Part shown: positions 22,207 through 33,447 of the stretch, piece after piece | Numbering within the stretch: the stretch's first letter is position 1 | How the letters are laid out: each line of letters opens with the position of its first letter | Source: Melastoma dodecandrum | Taxonomy: Eukaryota; Streptophyta; Magnoliopsida; Myrtales; Melastomataceae | Assembly (NCBI GenBank): GCA_029817715.1 | Contig: JARUPY010000432.1 | Coordinates: 124,001-188,000 of the forward strand | Direction: 5' to 3' | Length of the DNA: 64,000 bases | Notes under the pieces: generated by a model | Database searches by the model: none | Told to the model about the DNA's origin: nothing | The model's input: the letters and a program-made list of their open reading frames with translations, nothing else | Program-made: the position numbers and the translations under genes

Positions 22207-22850
22207 TAATACCATGCGGTCGCACCATTCTGGGATTTGAACCCCACGGTCTTGTTATAAGGTAAGCCTTCTGATGTGACTGGCCCCAGTCGTCGGGAAT
22301 AAGAACCCATTGTCGTTTTAGTTTTGAATGGTTCACACATGGCCATAGACGGGAAAGCCTAAGACCATCCGATGTGTGGGCATGTCGGACTGAATCCATG
22401 GCGTCGCACTATTTTGTCCCTGCACACTTGGTTCCCCTGGCTGTACAAGGCATCTAGTAGCCCTTATGACAGTATACCAACCCGGTCCGAGGAAGTCATA
22501 ATCCATCATATCAATCTAATCCAAGATGAAAGACATGGTGGAAATCGGGCCTCCACGCCATTGTTGCTGGATGTGTAGTAGACTGCTGCCGTTAATAACA
22601 TGGTGGAAATCGGGTACTCCCAGTCCCAGTTGAGGTCCAGGCCATGAAAATCGCTCGACCTCGCCAGGGTAATCGAGGAGGGAATGAACGAACGTCATGG
22701 GCTCGACCGGCTCGCCGTTCTGGCAAAGTTATCAGAACTGGCGGACCCTCCCCCAATGGACGGTAGGGTTACCACGGAAGGGGTTCGTCCATTGCACGTC
22801 CTCTATGAAAGCTGAGAACTACTGGGCATTGATGTTGGAAATGTTGGCAA
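22207..22850 (-). pseudogene. GH18 class V type chitinase fragment, N-terminal and central piece
   Basis: On the minus strand the segment aligns, piece by piece and in order, with about 33720-34390 of the intact gene. It covers the SIGGG-like region, the FVHSLLDYPGEVERFSWPGP-like remnant of the catalytic region, the MMDYDF-like region and the [14 protein letters not shown] region. Many stops and shifts are present. It is the same pseudogene as 13217-13372, split by the SIRE-like element; TAATA at 22207-22211 is the right target duplicate. The sequence 22851-23162 shows nothing recognisable. Confidence 0.82.
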
Positions 22851-23162
22851 GCATTTGCCACAATTGGTCCGAAAAATTGGTAGACACTCATTCGAAGAAA
22901 GAGACAAAAAATATAATATTTTTTTGGGAAAACTCCTTTCAACTATCGTTCTAAAATCAACATTACAAAGGATATTTAAAACACTAAAATTTGATTACTC
23001 ATGTGCCCAAATTTTAAAAAATATCTACAGTCACCGTACATCATAATAACTATCAACTTAAATCTAACAATTAAAAAACAACTTAACTTCATAATTTAAA
23101 ATTCTAACATATTACCCAAAATCAATTTTATTTTTTTAAATACTCCTTCTTAAAATTGACTT

Positions 23163-25165
23163 TCTTCATGATTCCGAGCAACATCCCCATATGTGGAGAA
23201 CATCCACTCCAAGAGGTTTTGTAAAAATAATCGCAACTTGATCGACATATTTTACATATTCAAGCTTGATCTTCTTCTTCGTAACACTCTCTTGAATAAA
23301 GTAATAGCGTGTATTAATGTGTTTACTTCGATCATAATGAGCATGATTCCTCGTCAAAGTTAGAGCAGATTAATTGTCGATAAAAATTGTGGTTGCTTCA
23401 TTTTATGATAAGCATATATCCTTAAACATTATCCTTCGCTAAATTGCATGACAAGTACATGCCGTAATCGTAACATATTCAGCCTCATAAGAAGAAAGCG
23501 TGACGATGGCTTGTTTCTTCGAACTCCATGAAATTGAATTAGACCCCATAAAATATATAAATTTGGTTGTGCTTGTTAGCTAATCTAAATATCCGGAAAT
23601 ATCATCGTCACAATATCCAACAAGGTGAAATTTTTTGAACGACGAATAAAATAATACGAAATTGAAAGTACCTTCCAAGTACCTCAAAAATCCTCTTTGC
23701 CGCCTGTTTCGTCATGGGCATTTCCATAAATTGACTAATAATCCAACACTATTCAAGTACCTTAGTTCCTACTAGACTTTTGAACAGTGTTGGATTCACC
23801 TTTATCCATTGCATAATTTTGCTCCAAGCTCCACTGGGGGTAGGCACATGTTTGCTATTTGACATATTGAATATGTCAAGGGTATTCTTCACATATGCTT
23901 GTTGACAAATAAAAATTTCATCATCCGATTGACACACTACTAAGCAGAGGTAAAATGACATTATGCCGATATATGTCATCTCGAACTCTCGGGCTATATC
24001 ATTCTTGAAATTTTCAATGAGATTCAGATTATTTCCTGTAAAAATAATATCATTCACGTAGATGCATACGAACAAACAATCTCTATTTTTATCAATCTTC
24101 ACATAAAGTGCATACTCATGATGACATATTGCAAAACCTTTCTCCTGAAAGTACGCATCAATCCGATTATACCATGCTCGAGGCGCTTGCACCCTATGGC
24201 CTTTTTGTTGCTCTACAAATATATATGCCGCAAGGAAACTGTTAAGAAATGCCGACTTCAAGTCTAATTGAAATATTTTTTGGCTTCTTTGTGTAACAAA
24301 AGAAATAAAAAAAATCTGATTTTTTTCTAAACGAGCAACATGAGCAAATATTACCTCGTAGTCCACTCCGTGTCGTTGTACACACCTCTTGGCGACAGTC
24401 TTGCCTTATATTTTTCCACGACACCTTCAACATTCTTTTTTCTCATTGAATATCCACTTTACACTAATTGACTTTTGACCCACGAAAAGCAAAAACATAG
24501 AGACATCGTTGAATCTCCTCGTTCATGGCTTGTCTCGATTTCTTCTCTTTACTAGCTTCTTCAAAACTCAAAGGCGTCGTTTCGGCCAAAGAACAAAAGA
24601 TAAAGACATCATTGATTACCTCAGTGTTATTGTAAGGATTTGGATAGTTCTAATCTTTCGTGATCTTTCGTTGGAGCTTCGTTCGATGACGAAGCACTAT
24701 AAGTTGCGTTTGGTGTCGCCGGAGGAATGACGGACTGCCATGCTTTTTGTCCTTGAATTTCCTTGTCGATGAATGGAAAAACAATATGTCAATGACATCT
24801 TCTTGTGTTTCTCGATTCCAAGAAGCATCTTCAAACTCCACATCACGACTCACAATAATCATCCCGTTGATAGGATTGTACAGCTTATACTACTTGAATT
24901 TTCCATTTGCCGATAAACACGAACTTCTCACTTTCATCATCAAGTTTAGTTTTCTCTTTCTCTAACACATGCTTATAAGCAATAATCCTAAAAATTCTTA
25001 AGTGAGATACATCTGGCTTCAACCCGCTCTATACTTCAATGGGTATTTGATCTTTTACGATTTTGGTCGAACAACGATTGATGAGATATACTGCACAAGC
25101 TACTGTTTCCGCTCAAAACTCCTTGGACATTATCTTATTTTTCATGATGCTTCATGCCGTTGTAT
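23163..25165 (-). pseudogene. Copia pol remnant (integrase, RT, RNase H)
   Basis: In minus-strand order: integrase KEF-stop-AETVACAVYLINR and IEV.SGLKPDV (about 25160-25010, with TGA where Trp is expected after KEF); then a linker; then RT FQLDLKSAFLNSFLAAYIFVEQ (about 24270), LFVCIYVNDIIFTGNN (about 24060, with YVND where YVDD is catalytic) and EIFICQQAYVKNTLDIFNM; then RNase H HYDRSKHINTRYYFIQE and DQVAIIFTKPL near 23200. Many stops and frame changes occur and no LTRs were found. It is a fossil Ty1/Copia fragment. Confidence 0.85.
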
Positions 25166-26219
25166 GCACGCCCTTCCATACTCGCAATGCGTGCATCCAA
25201 TCAGATGACACGAGGATATGACGCCCACTTTCCCCGAGCTCCCTCCGCTCGACACCTCGACTCGAATGTCAAGGCACTGCGGAAAGGCACCAGGTGAATC
25301 CTCTCTTGGTTCATAGTCATGTCTTAGGATCTACCTTCAAGTTGTTATAGTAGTCGATTTGAGTCATCAACTCAAAAAGATAAGAATGCTCACTTTCACT
25401 TTGAGGAGAGTCCAAGTTGAGTTCATCCGACTCAAGATCGTGTCATACTACTCGAGAAGGGTGTTGTTGAAGGAAGACACATCCCGTTGGCAGGCCTAAA
25501 TCCCTAATTACTTTTTGGGTTTTTATTTTAATCGTATGAGCTTTTATTTAGGTCATAGGGTTAGTCTTTTTTCAATCCATTATGAATAAGACGTTTAACT
25601 TTAAGGTTAAAGACGGTTTTTGAAGCATTTTCTGAATAGACGGCTATCAAGTTGTATTTGAATAGGCATGACGTGAATTATCCGAGCAATTCCATAATTG
25701 GTAATGTATATGTATATAATTGTGTGGCGTTTAACCATCGTGATAATCCCAATGATGCATTTGTTGTATCCGTGGCAGTCCGAATAATACCCGAGATAGT
25801 AGTTTTTACGTTTATATAGGTGGTACCGCATCACTTGGGGTTTAGACTGATGAGGGGGTTCCACGGCCGTATCCATTTCTTACCTAAGGATCTCGAAGAG
25901 GAGATGGCGGATGGCTGCTTAGAGAAGACGGTCCGGTCCGTCTTTTACGCATATGGAAACACAGAATTTTTGTTCTGTTTTGATCTTCACGCTCAGGAAA
26001 TGAAAGAATTTCTTTTAATTCGGCGTGATCAGCTATTTGCATTGACCGACGGGAGAAAAATATTATTGGAATCATTTCTCAATTCATGAATTCCGATAGA
26101 AACATCCTGGTCTTTGTTTTATTTTAGAAATTAGAAAAAAAGGTTGTATTATTGCAATGTCTCCTTTAATTCCGCCAATCAACATCGCTATTACGTGCCC
26201 GTTAAACTTTGGAAATGTA
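25166..26219 (+). other. intergenic stretch with an unrecognised 89-codon frame
   Basis: I recognise no gene. An open frame on + (25820-26089) encodes 89 residues (starts MVPHHLGFRLMRGF, ends LLESFLNS) with no motif I know. It has no clear promoter or splice partner, so I do not call it a gene. The segment 25200-25560 may be the edge of the Copia remnant or other decayed repeat. Confidence 0.3.
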
Positions 26220-26227
26220 GTTAATCA

Positions 26228-29200
26228 TAGGGGCGAGCATAGGTTCCGGGTAAAACCGGGAACCTGTCGGAACCGGCACCATAGGGTCGGTATCAGTACA
26301 GGTTCTCGAATGGATCGGGTAGGTTCTAGGTTCTAAATTTTACAAAACCGGCGGTACCAAGTACGGTTCCAGGTTCTCCCCCCGGAACCAACTCGGAGAA
26401 CCTGGAACCTAGCCTAAATATTACCCAACCCAATATCCTACCCTAAATTTTACCCAACCCAATAACCTACCCTAAATTTTACCCAACCCAATAACCTAAA
26501 TTAAACTTTACCCTACCCCAAATAATTGTCCCGGTTCCTAACCTTTCTATTCCCAGTCTCTCCCCCTTCTTCACAACGTCTTCATCAAACGGTTCCAGGG
26601 TTTACGGTTTCTTACGGTAAGTCAGCTCCTAATATGCTTTTTCCCTTCTTCCCCGCCTTGCCTTATCAATTTTTATTTACAATTCTTTCTGGGTTATGAT
26701 TTTTTGGAGAATTTTAGGGATGGGTTAGGTTGATTGAGCCGTGGGTGATGAGAATACTTTCTTAAAAGTTCTTTTTTTTTCTGAACATAGCCGGTCAGGG
26801 GGTGATTCTGTGGGGTTTGGATTTTGATTTTGATGTAATTTGAGACGTTGGTGCTCTGGATCATCTGTTTAATAATCTATTGTTTGATTTGTTAGGTTGT
26901 TCGAATTAGAAGATGAATCCCGATTATGACAACAATGAGGCTCAAACAACTAGTGTCAAGCGAACTTTAGCTTTAACAGCGGCCAATCTTCCTACTGCTC
27001 CTAAGGTAACAGGCAAACAAAACATAAAGTCTAACGTTTGGGATCATTTTGCGAAAATTCTGAATGAGAAGACTCATAAGGCAGAGAATGTGAAGTGCAT
27101 TTACTGTAACAATGTGTACAAGTATAATCCTAATTGGGGCACTTCAACTATGTGGAAGCATATTAATAGTTGTCGGAAGTTTCCTCATAATATGGATAAG
27201 CGACAAAAGATATTTACTAGCAACAAATCGGAAGGATGCACAAGTCGTAATGTTATATCTACTTGGGTGCTCAAAACTTTTATTGGCTCTTTGAATTCTC
27301 GAGTGGCACTTACAACTGATACATGGACTTCCAATCAGAACTTGAACTATTTATGTCTTACTGCTCATTTTATTGACAATGAATGGAAGTTGCATAAACG
27401 CATATTGAGTTTTGTGGTTATGTCTAGCCATAAAGGGAAGGAAATTGGCAGAATGGTTGAGAAGTGCATTATTGATTGGGGAATACAACATCGTATTTCT
27501 ACTGTAATAGTTGACAATACAAGCTCTAATGATGTTGCAGTGAAATACTTGAAAGATAAGCTCATTGAAAGCAACTCCTTGATCTTAGGCGGTGAGTTTT
27601 TTCACATGAGATGCACTGCACATATCTTGAATTTAATTGTGAAGGATGGCTTGAGTGATGTTTGTGAATCTATAAGTCGAGTACGGAAGATGATTCGTTA
27701 TATCCGGAGCTCTTCATCTAGATTTGATCATTTTCAAAAGTGTGTCGTGAAAGAAAGAATTCCACATAAAGGTTCAGTTTGCCTTGATGTGGTAACTAGA
27801 TGGAACTCAACCTACTTGATGTTAGAGACTGCTGTGAAATTTAGGAAGGCATTTGAAAGATTAGAAGAAGACGATTTGTCAATGAGTGTTGAGCTCCAAT
27901 ATGATTTGCCAAATAGTGAAGATTGGTTGAACTTGGAAGTGATAATTAAATTTCTGAAGAAGTTTTATGATGCTACTAAGAGGTTGTCGGGTACTTTGTA
28001 TGTGACATCAAATTCCTATTTCGAAGAAGTAGTTAGTATATTGACTGCTCTGAATGATTGGGCAAAGATAGAAAGGGATGTTCAACTTCAAATTATGTCA
28101 CGCAAGAGGAGGGAAAAGTTTGACAAGTACTTTGACAGTATGGAGAATTGTAATATGATGGTCTTAATTGCTGTTGTATTGGATCCACGCTACAAGTTGA
28201 ATTTTGTCAAGTTTTGCTGCAAGAAAGTGTATCGTAATGATTCGGAAGTGATTAACTTGATAGTTGAAAGGCTGAAGTTTGTTTTACAACGGTTATTTGA
28301 GTATTATGAGCATTCTTCTGCCACAGATATGCTTAAAAATGATGTGCTTTCTTGCAATAAAGTTGTGGAGCATATTGGATCAAGTAGTGGTTCTGCTTTG
28401 GATGATAGTTGTGAGATGTATGAGAATGTTCAAGATGGCTACATGAGATACATGGAGGAAGAGTTGAATGTAGGAGGTAAATCTGAATTGGAGCGATACT
28501 TGGAAAACAAATGTGAAGAGTGTAAGGCTGATTTTGATGTTTTAGGTTGGTGGAAAAGTAATGCCACAAAGTATTCCATTTTGCCTTGCATTGCGAGGGA
28601 TATTTTAGCTATCCCCGTATCAACGGTTGCTTCTGAATCTGCTTTTAGTGCGTCGGGCCGTGTGTTGAATTGCTACCGTAGTTCACTAACTCCTAAAGTT
28701 GTTGAGGTATTAATATGCGTTCAAGATTGGCTAAGATCCCCTTTATCTCCTATTAATATAGAGGAGAACCTGGAAAATGCCGAAAGATATGAACACGGTA
28801 TCTTAATTATTTCAATTTGAGTCATGATGTTTTTGTGTATCATTCGCTCACGTTTTGTTTACATGACTTGTTTATGCAGATTTTGTCGAAATTAATTCAG
28901 ATATTACGAATGTTTGAAGGCTTTGAGCTTTGGAGACGTTGATCGGGATTGAGCTTTGGAGGAGTTGTCGGATTGTTCGTAGCTCATTTTTGTTATGCGA
29001 ACTTGTCGAGTCGGTCTTCATTTTGGGACAATTGATTTGGTTTATGGATATCTAGCATGTTTTTAGGACATTTGGTTTGGCTAGTAGATACTTGGCATAT
29101 TGGTACATAATTGGGATGAATCTCTGTATTCTCTGCTACTTTGGTATGCTAATTGAAAGTTCTAATAAAAGGCATTAGAACCGGAACCGGAACCGGTAGA

Positions 29201-29328
29201 TTGGTTCCTGGGTGGTTCTTTAAACTACTGGGTAGGTTTTAGGTTCTAAAATTAAGGAACCGGCCATTACAGGGTAGGTTCCAAGTTCCATGTCCGGAAC
29301 CTACCCACCCGGAACCTGCTCACCCCTA
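26228..29328 (+). mobile_element. hAT transposon with an open transposase frame
   Basis: A 3101-bp element with ends TAGGGGCGAGCA...TGCTCACCCCTA and an 8-bp target duplication GTTAATCA (26220-26227 and 29329-29336). About 200 bp at each end is rich in GGTTCC/GGAACC, giving the two ends extended partial inverted similarity. The 5' region also has a tandem ~30-bp unit CCTACCCTAAATTTTACCC (about 26410-26510). The interior encodes one uninterrupted transposase. Of the three hAT elements in the window this is the only one that could plausibly still supply transposase. Confidence 0.95.
26913..28820 (+). CDS. hAT transposase, RICESLEEPER-like zinc finger BED protein
   Basis: A single 635-residue frame without stops. 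The BED finger is at about 40-88 (Cys62, Cys65, His83, Cys87). The catalytic-fold block has TTDTWTSNQNLNYLCLTAHFID (from about 134, read in pieces) and VDNTSSNDVA. The insertion domain has HMRCTAHILNLIVKDGL and VTRWNSTYLML. The C-terminal dimerisation block has WWKSNATKYSILPCIARDIL, SESAFSASGRVL and LICVQDWLRS. Relatives usually have about 70-80 more residues between the finger and the TTDTWT block (the DELPFRFVE-like segment). Here NKSEGCTSR runs almost straight into VISTWVLKTF, suggesting an in-frame internal deletion. The start was chosen as the first ATG before the finger. Activity is uncertain. Confidence 0.9.
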   Translation: MNPDYDNNEAQTTSVKRTLALTAANLPTAPKVTGKQNIKSNVWDHFAKILNEKTHKAENVKCIYCNNVYKYNPNWGTSTMWKHINSCRKFPHNMDKRQKIFTSNKSEGCTSRNVISTWVLKTFIGSLNSRVALTTDTWTSNQNLNYLCLTAHFIDNEWKLHKRILSFVVMSSHKGKEIGRMVEKCIIDWGIQHRISTVIVDNTSSNDVAVKYLKDKLIESNSLILGGEFFHMRCTAHILNLIVKDGLSDVCESISRVRKMIRYIRSSSSRFDHFQKCVVKERIPHKGSVCLDVVTRWNSTYLMLETAVKFRKAFERLEEDDLSMSVELQYDLPNSEDWLNLEVIIKFLKKFYDATKRLSGTLYVTSNSYFEEVVSILTALNDWAKIERDVQLQIMSRKRREKFDKYFDSMENCNMMVLIAVVLDPRYKLNFVKFCCKKVYRNDSEVINLIVERLKFVLQRLFEYYEHSSATDMLKNDVLSCNKVVEHIGSSSGSALDDSCEMYENVQDGYMRYMEEELNVGGKSELERYLENKCEECKADFDVLGWWKSNATKYSILPCIARDILAIPVSTVASESAFSASGRVLNCYRSSLTPKVVEVLICVQDWLRSPLSPINIEENLENAERYEHGILIISI

Positions 29329-29410
29329 GTTAATCATGTTTAACAATAACTAAGGCGTTTAACTATTTGATGCTGAAATTAATTAAGATTTAATATTATG
29401 TAATTAGAAC

Positions 29411-30769
29411 TAGGGGGTGCAGGTTTCGGATGGGTAGGTTCCGAACGTGGAAGCTGGAACATATCCTGTAATGGCCGGTTCCTTATTTTTAGAACCTAGA
29501 ATCTACCATGTGGCTTAAAGAACCACCCAAGAACCAATCCGCCGGTTCTGGTTCTTAAAAAAGCAAGAACCTAGAAACCCCTGGCCAATGTCCATTCGAC
29601 TGTTTGGGGGTAATTTTCTCTTTTGATCAATAGAGACGGACTACATTTTCGTGTTCATGTAGGGTCTATCCATGCCCCCTGTTCATTTGCAAAGGTGGCA
29701 AGAAATAAGTCAACTAGAAGAATATTTTGGGAAATCAGACACGAAGATCATCAGCTTCTGATAAAAACCAAGTGAACAGGTCTAACGTAGCATGAAGACC
29801 GTCTTACAAGAAAAAAGCATGCACAAATGACACTCCTCTTAAGTCCAACAAAATCTCATCCTTAGTCGTTGGTCTCCTCGAAAAGTTAAACAAAGAGAAA
29901 ATTTAACACAAAAGGAAAAACAAAAATATTAACTTAATCTTGGAACCTAGTTTTAGCCCAGATCGCGTTCCTAACCCTGTTGAGGTCCCTCCCATTGATG
30001 GTCCTCCCCACACCTTTGTGCACGGAGAACGAACACCCCATCCTCATCCCCGCCAGGAACTCGTGAGGCGGGATACAATCGCGTCCCCCCTCGTGGTCCA
30101 AGTAGTCTTCCTCCCCGCCTCCTCTTCTCCCATACTCCTCCCCCTGCAGTATCTTCGACCAGTCGGGGATAGTCACCGGGAGCGATGAGGGGGACGTCGT
30201 CTTTCGACGGATCTGATCGCGATGGGGATCCTCTGCTCTTTTTTATGTTGGCTTCCTGGGCCTGTCATAGATATCCGACTCTTCGAGTTCGAGAGCTGGG
30301 TGGTCGTGACTAGTAGTCGCAGGGTAGACCCTGGCATCAACGTAGAAGAACCGGTAGTTCTTGTGGCTAGCCATGGACGCGATCACACGACAGAAGCTAT
30401 CGAAACCCGCACTTTGATTTATTCTTTTACTTTCATCGTTCTGTGTCGGGGCCTTCTCTTTATTTATTTTTTTCTCGGTTTTTTCTTTTCTGTGCGTGGG
30501 TGGTGGCTGAGGGGAGAATCGGAACTGGGTTGGGTAAAGTAAAATTTAGGAACGGGTTAAGTAAAATTTAGGAACCTGAAACTTGGTAATTTAACTTAGT
30601 TCTAGTTTGTCCGGGTTGGTTCCGAGGAAAGAACCTGGAACCGTACTTGATACTGCCGGTTTTCAAAAATTTAGAATATAGAACCTACCCGATTTATTCG
30701 AGAACCTGTACTGACACCGACCCTATAGTACCGGTTCCCGGTTTTACCCCGAACCTATACTCACCTCTA
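29411..30769 (-). mobile_element. non-autonomous hAT carrying a host S40 gene (Pack-hAT)
   Basis: A 1359-bp unit with an 8-bp target duplication ATTAGAAC (29403-29410 and 30770-30777). Its left end (TAGGGGGTGCAGGTTTCGGAT...) matches the inverted right end of the 26228-29328 element for about 150 bp, including ATGGCCGGTTCCTTA. Its right end matches the inverted left end of that element, including GGTTCCCGGTTTTACCCC. It therefore belongs to the same family but lies in the opposite orientation. It has no transposase. Its interior is an S40-like coding region in the position and orientation the transposase would have. The exact target duplication argues for a single transposition event. Confidence 0.88.
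29934..30374 (-). pseudogene. S40-like (DUF584, senescence regulator) gene copy inside the Pack-hAT
   Basis: From the ATG at 30374 the frame reads MASHKNYRFFYVDARVYPAT, then LELEESDIYDRPRKPT, then TAA at 30243-30245. The same frame continues without further stops to 29934: [59 protein letters not shown], ending WAKTRFQD. The family signature (PDWSKIL, PPHE-LA, SVHEG-GRTLKGRDL-RVRNA-W) is clear. The total is 146 codons plus stop, close to the short intronless S40 genes. In other plants the family responds to senescence and stress signals in the nucleus. Only one in-frame stop separates this copy from an open gene. Whether it is transcribed cannot be seen here. Confidence 0.85.
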
Positions 30770-30777
30770 ATTAGAAC

Positions 30778-31264
30778 TCAATTAAAAGAATATCTATAAC
30801 TAGCCAAAATTTATTAATTAATTTTAGACTGTCCGGTAAAGAAAAAGTTGTCCATTATACGCATTATGACATTCCAATTCCATTTAGTTGATCGATGGAC
30901 AACATAGACTCCAGTCTCTTGCAACATTTAAGCGAGAGAAGATAGCCATGAAATTCGTCGAGAAGCAGCTGCGAGCATAGACAGTAGTAGACGACACTTT
31001 TAAGGCCGAGTTGGTTTTATTCCTCCTTGGGTCTTTCCTCTGCCCAGGTGCTGCCTCCAATCTCGGAAAAGAATATATGTTTACAGCTAGACAGTTGTGT
31101 GTACTTAGCACCTATGATTGGGCTTGCCATGTGTTGGACCACTTGTGCGAGCAAGTAAGGTGTTTCAAGGGAAGGAAGGGATGGAATGGGCATTCCATTC
31201 ATTTGTTTTTCATTCCATTCCATGTGCTTAATTTTAAAAAGGAAGGGAAGGAATGGATATGGAG
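30778..31264. other. intergenic, nothing recognised
   Basis: AT-rich spacer. The only structure I see is a short imperfect inverted repeat built from GGAATGG/CCATTCC words at about 31160-31265, which could fold into a hairpin. Confidence 0.4.
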
Positions 31265-31795
31265 GAAATTGTAGCTGGAATTGTAGCGGACTGCAGCCAT
31301 TAATAGCAAGGGGTTGTTGATCGAGGTCTGAGCCTCCGTGGAAATGGCTTTTCGCTATTCATTGAAGAGGAGGCTCAGTTTAGTCATCTGATCGGTACTA
31401 TTAGGATACTCCCAGTCCCCGTAGAGTCCAGGCCCTGAAAACCGTTCAACCATCGCCAGGGTAATTGAGGAGAGAATGAACGATTGTCGCGAGGCTGGCC
31501 AAGTCATTGAAGCAGGAGGACCGTCCCCTGCCTCAATGGACAGTAGAGTTACTACACGGGTCCTTGCGTTGCATTTCCATGCTGAAAGCCGAGAACGGCT
31601 GGCCGTTGGCAAAGTCGTCGACAAATGCACAGAAGAGGTGGGTGAATAGAGCGGAGTCAAAGTCCGAGACCAGGATGCCACAATCATAAAACCAGCAGCC
31701 TCCTCGGACGCTTACGCATGAACCTCCGTGGATTTGGAGAACGACGGGTACAAGATGAGAAGCTTCCTCGCTATGCATTGCTAACACCTAGAGCT
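31265..31795 (-). pseudogene. GH18 class V type chitinase fragment, N-terminal half
   Basis: On the minus strand it starts near the conserved signal/mature junction (SVRGGCWFYDCGILVSDFDS, then [14 protein letters not shown]) and continues in a shifted frame with VVTLLSI, SRQSFILSSITLA and GDWEYPNSTDQM. The catalytic box DxxDxDxE of GH18 has decayed to a run ending LYGDWE, so two of the three Asp are gone. It stops at about codon 190 of the intact gene. It is a third decayed copy next to the intact gene at 33448-34623. Confidence 0.88.
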
Positions 31796-33447
31796 TTGTT
31801 ACAACATACGGTTGTTTATAAAAAAAATTTGCAAAGTTGAAATATTCGTTAACTCATTCTAATAGAATTTAAGGCGAATTCGCTGTTACTAACAACGAAA
31901 TCTTCTAAATTATTGAACTCACTATTCGTATTCATAATATCGAGTTCCTAAAACCTAAACCACATGTCGAAAGCACTGTCCCACACGGTTAAACAAACAT
32001 ATCGTCAGACATAACTAAAATGTGCACGCAATATTTGGTCTCGTGTAATAGTGATCAATATTATAAAGGCAAAATATCGGCCATATCTATACGTCTACGA
32101 TTTGGACGGTAAACTATTAAAATATCCTACGTGTCTAGAAAACTGTTTTTGTTTTTCTTGTTTGGACAGAAACGAAATAAATCAAGAAGGGATTAGGTTA
32201 GGGTTTTTGTCCGGCCCCCTCCCGACCGCTGCTGCCGCCGTTGTAACCGACGGTGTGTTCCTTCGTCTTTGGATAAAGCGGGTACGATCAACCATCACAA
32301 CAAGAATTCCCCGACTGGCGCTGCCCCTCGTCCATTCGCTCCGTCATCCGTCTCCCTGTCTCCGCAGTTATCCTCCTCATATCTCGACACTCTTCCCTCT
32401 GACCCCGATCCTGGGGGGCCCATCCCTCTGACGCCGACTTTGCCATCCAAGCTGCTCGTTCGGCCCTCAAGAAGTCCCCTCACTTGATCCACTTACCTCA
32501 CTGAGTTCTTCCACCATGTCGGTGGCCTTAGCATACGCAGCTCCGGGTCAGACCCCCACCTCACCCTCCGGAGACAGATCTGCCGGCAAAAAGAGAGCAA
32601 CGGGACCCGGCCACCTCCGCATTAGCACAGGCATGGGTGGGACGTGGGGAAGAGCCCCAAGATGGATCGAGGGTTGAGGGGATTGAGGATTCGTTAATTT
32701 TTTTTTTGTTTCGTTGTTATTCGCTGTCTTTTTTGTTTTCTTTTTTTATTTTGTTGTTTCTTTTTCTGGTGTTGAGGGGATTGAGTGAGAATGAGATGAC
32801 AGGTAAGATAATCCACGTTGGACGCACGTCATTTTTTAACAGACACGTTGGACCTATGTAAGACCATGTAGGAAAGAGGAAAGATAAGTTAGAGACACGT
32901 CCGCTATTCGTAACGTAAAGATTTTTAAACGATATATCAAAACGTAATGTTGGAATATTAGTGGGATCAAATGCAATTTTGCCTATTATAAACTATCCCC
33001 AAGTTGCCAGAAACAATTATATCCTTAAATACTAAAATGACGACACATCCCGGATTTTAGCGTTTGTTCCGACGCTGTTGGATTGGAATGTCTGAATTAG
33101 GGCGATGGCACTGGGAGTGACTTACAAGTGGCAAGATTCTATGAACCCTTGGGATTTCATGGGATTCGTAGTAAGCAAATAAGATAGTTTACAAGTAGGG
33201 GTGAGATATTCAACGATATTCTCAAGTAAATGTAGTTACGATTAACATCCATGTCGGGTTTTAACCGCTTATTCATAAAATCTCCTCCCGTGCTTTCGAA
33301 CATGAAGTCTTCGTCCCCCCCCCACTCTCGTCAAGAGTTCCACGTCGTCGATGCTGAAATAACGAATAAAACATATAAGGGGACAAGATCAGATTCCTAA
33401 TCCACCATATAAAAGACAGAAACTAATCACACGACCAACTACGATGA
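31796..33447. other. intergenic with a GC-rich decayed segment
   Basis: The segment 32190-32700 is GC-rich and codon-like in short pieces (for example APRPFAPSSVSLSPQ on +), but it is broken by frame changes and matches nothing I recognise. Poly-T tracts lie at 32696-32760. The rest is AT-rich spacer, including the likely 3' flank of the chitinase gene (33300-33447). Confidence 0.4.

Noticed and set aside
25820..26089. 89-codon open frame on +
   Set aside because: No motif, promoter, splice partner or conserved pattern is visible, and its length is compatible with chance.
32190..32500. GC-rich open frames that look codon-like on both strands
   Set aside because: They are short, overlap each other, break in frame and match no family I recognise. 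Possibly a decayed gene fragment.
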